From assembly GCA_001466705.2 (NCBI GenBank), contig LATX02000047.1:1-29450 (forward strand): a DNA stretch of 29,450 nucleotides, written 5' to 3'. The notes below the pieces were generated by a model that saw only the letters and a list, made by a program, of their open reading frames with translations, was not told the DNA's origin and ran no database searches. The stretch comes from Moniliophthora roreri. Taxonomy: Eukaryota > Basidiomycota > Agaricomycetes > Agaricales > Marasmiaceae. This document shows positions 29,127 through 29,450 of this stretch, piece after piece; positions within the stretch are counted from its first letter, which is position 1, and each line of letters begins with the position of its first letter. Position numbers and translations under genes: made by a program.

Positions 29127-29450
29127 TATTAATTAACTATCTATTACTGTACTCCGAGTCAGATAAGCTTGGGGTTGTTTTGTCCTCTGCGGAAGTTCCA
29201 ACTATGCTCTTTTGGCGGAAACGACTCCCAATGCTCGTTATTGAGATCGTGATGGTATAGGCACGAACGAAACCGGACCAATGCGATCAGGTTGAGCACG
29301 GGTTTGATAATGTCGTAGATTTGAACATGCTAATGTTCAACAGAAAATCTAAACCTGTCACCGCTGGTCCCGGAAGATCTAACATTGGGTAAGAGTTTTG
29401 TCGTTGCCGCAGAATGAAGCAGTGATGAAAACACACACGCAAAAACCTAA

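Overview
This window comes from a eukaryotic nuclear genome, most likely a filamentous basidiomycete (Agaricomycete; a Ceratobasidiaceae/Rhizoctonia-type genome is my guess, not shown by the sequence). The evidence is short 48-63 bp spliceosomal introns with fungal-type branch points, a chromodomain Ty3/gypsy retroelement, many small inverted-repeat DNA transposons and a short multi-exon C2H2 zinc-finger gene. There are no bacterial operons, RNA operons or CRISPR arrays.

The window has two unlike halves. From 1 to about 22,740 the DNA is AT-rich, packed with repeats and almost free of CG dinucleotides (about a dozen by eye in the first 11.6 kb). Genes there are relics: an XPG/GEN1-type nuclease (1-1428), an unrecognised minus-strand gene (1640-2330), an unrecognised plus-strand relic (4636-5340), an orphan promoter with first intron (10,261-10,500) and the N-terminal half of a DUS3-type tRNA-dihydrouridine synthase (19,220-19,845). 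Between them lie a 148-151 bp direct duplication (2262-2708), a tandem array of about 91 bp units (2820-3590), a CACTA-like element (6626-7372), a solo LTR relic (7796-8066), Tc1/mariner-like MITEs (8236-8504, 22,454-22,727), a long inverted-repeat element (9019-9500) and two MITE-like elements that each carry a tRNA-like, SINE-like module (19,847-20,570 and about 20,720-21,610).

The centrepiece is a structurally complete chromovirus-type Ty3/gypsy element at 11,598-18,670: 385 bp LTRs at both ends, TG...CA ends, a perfect 5-bp target duplication (ctaga), Gag with a zinc knuckle, Pol (protease, RT, RNase H, integrase, chromodomain) and an extra third ORF. The 10 nt at the presumed primer site are perfectly complementary to a stretch inside the LTR, the arrangement expected for Tf1/sushi-type self-priming. 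Pol is killed by 15 in-frame stops without a single frameshift, 11 of them TGA at positions that fit CGA. The two LTRs differ by 18 transitions and nothing else, 14 of them at former CpG sites.

From about 22,740 to the end, CG dinucleotides are abundant. This side holds the catalytic half of DUS3 (22,984-24,200), damaged by indels rather than by CpG loss, a weak double-stranded-RNA-binding-like fragment (24,768-25,082) and the only gene that looks intact, a three-exon 373-residue C2H2 zinc-finger protein (25,213-26,444). The last 3 kb contain short open frames that I cannot identify.

Taken together, the window records a heterochromatic, CpG-decaying transposon domain abutting a CpG-rich domain, with one housekeeping gene (DUS3) broken across the boundary by inserted elements.
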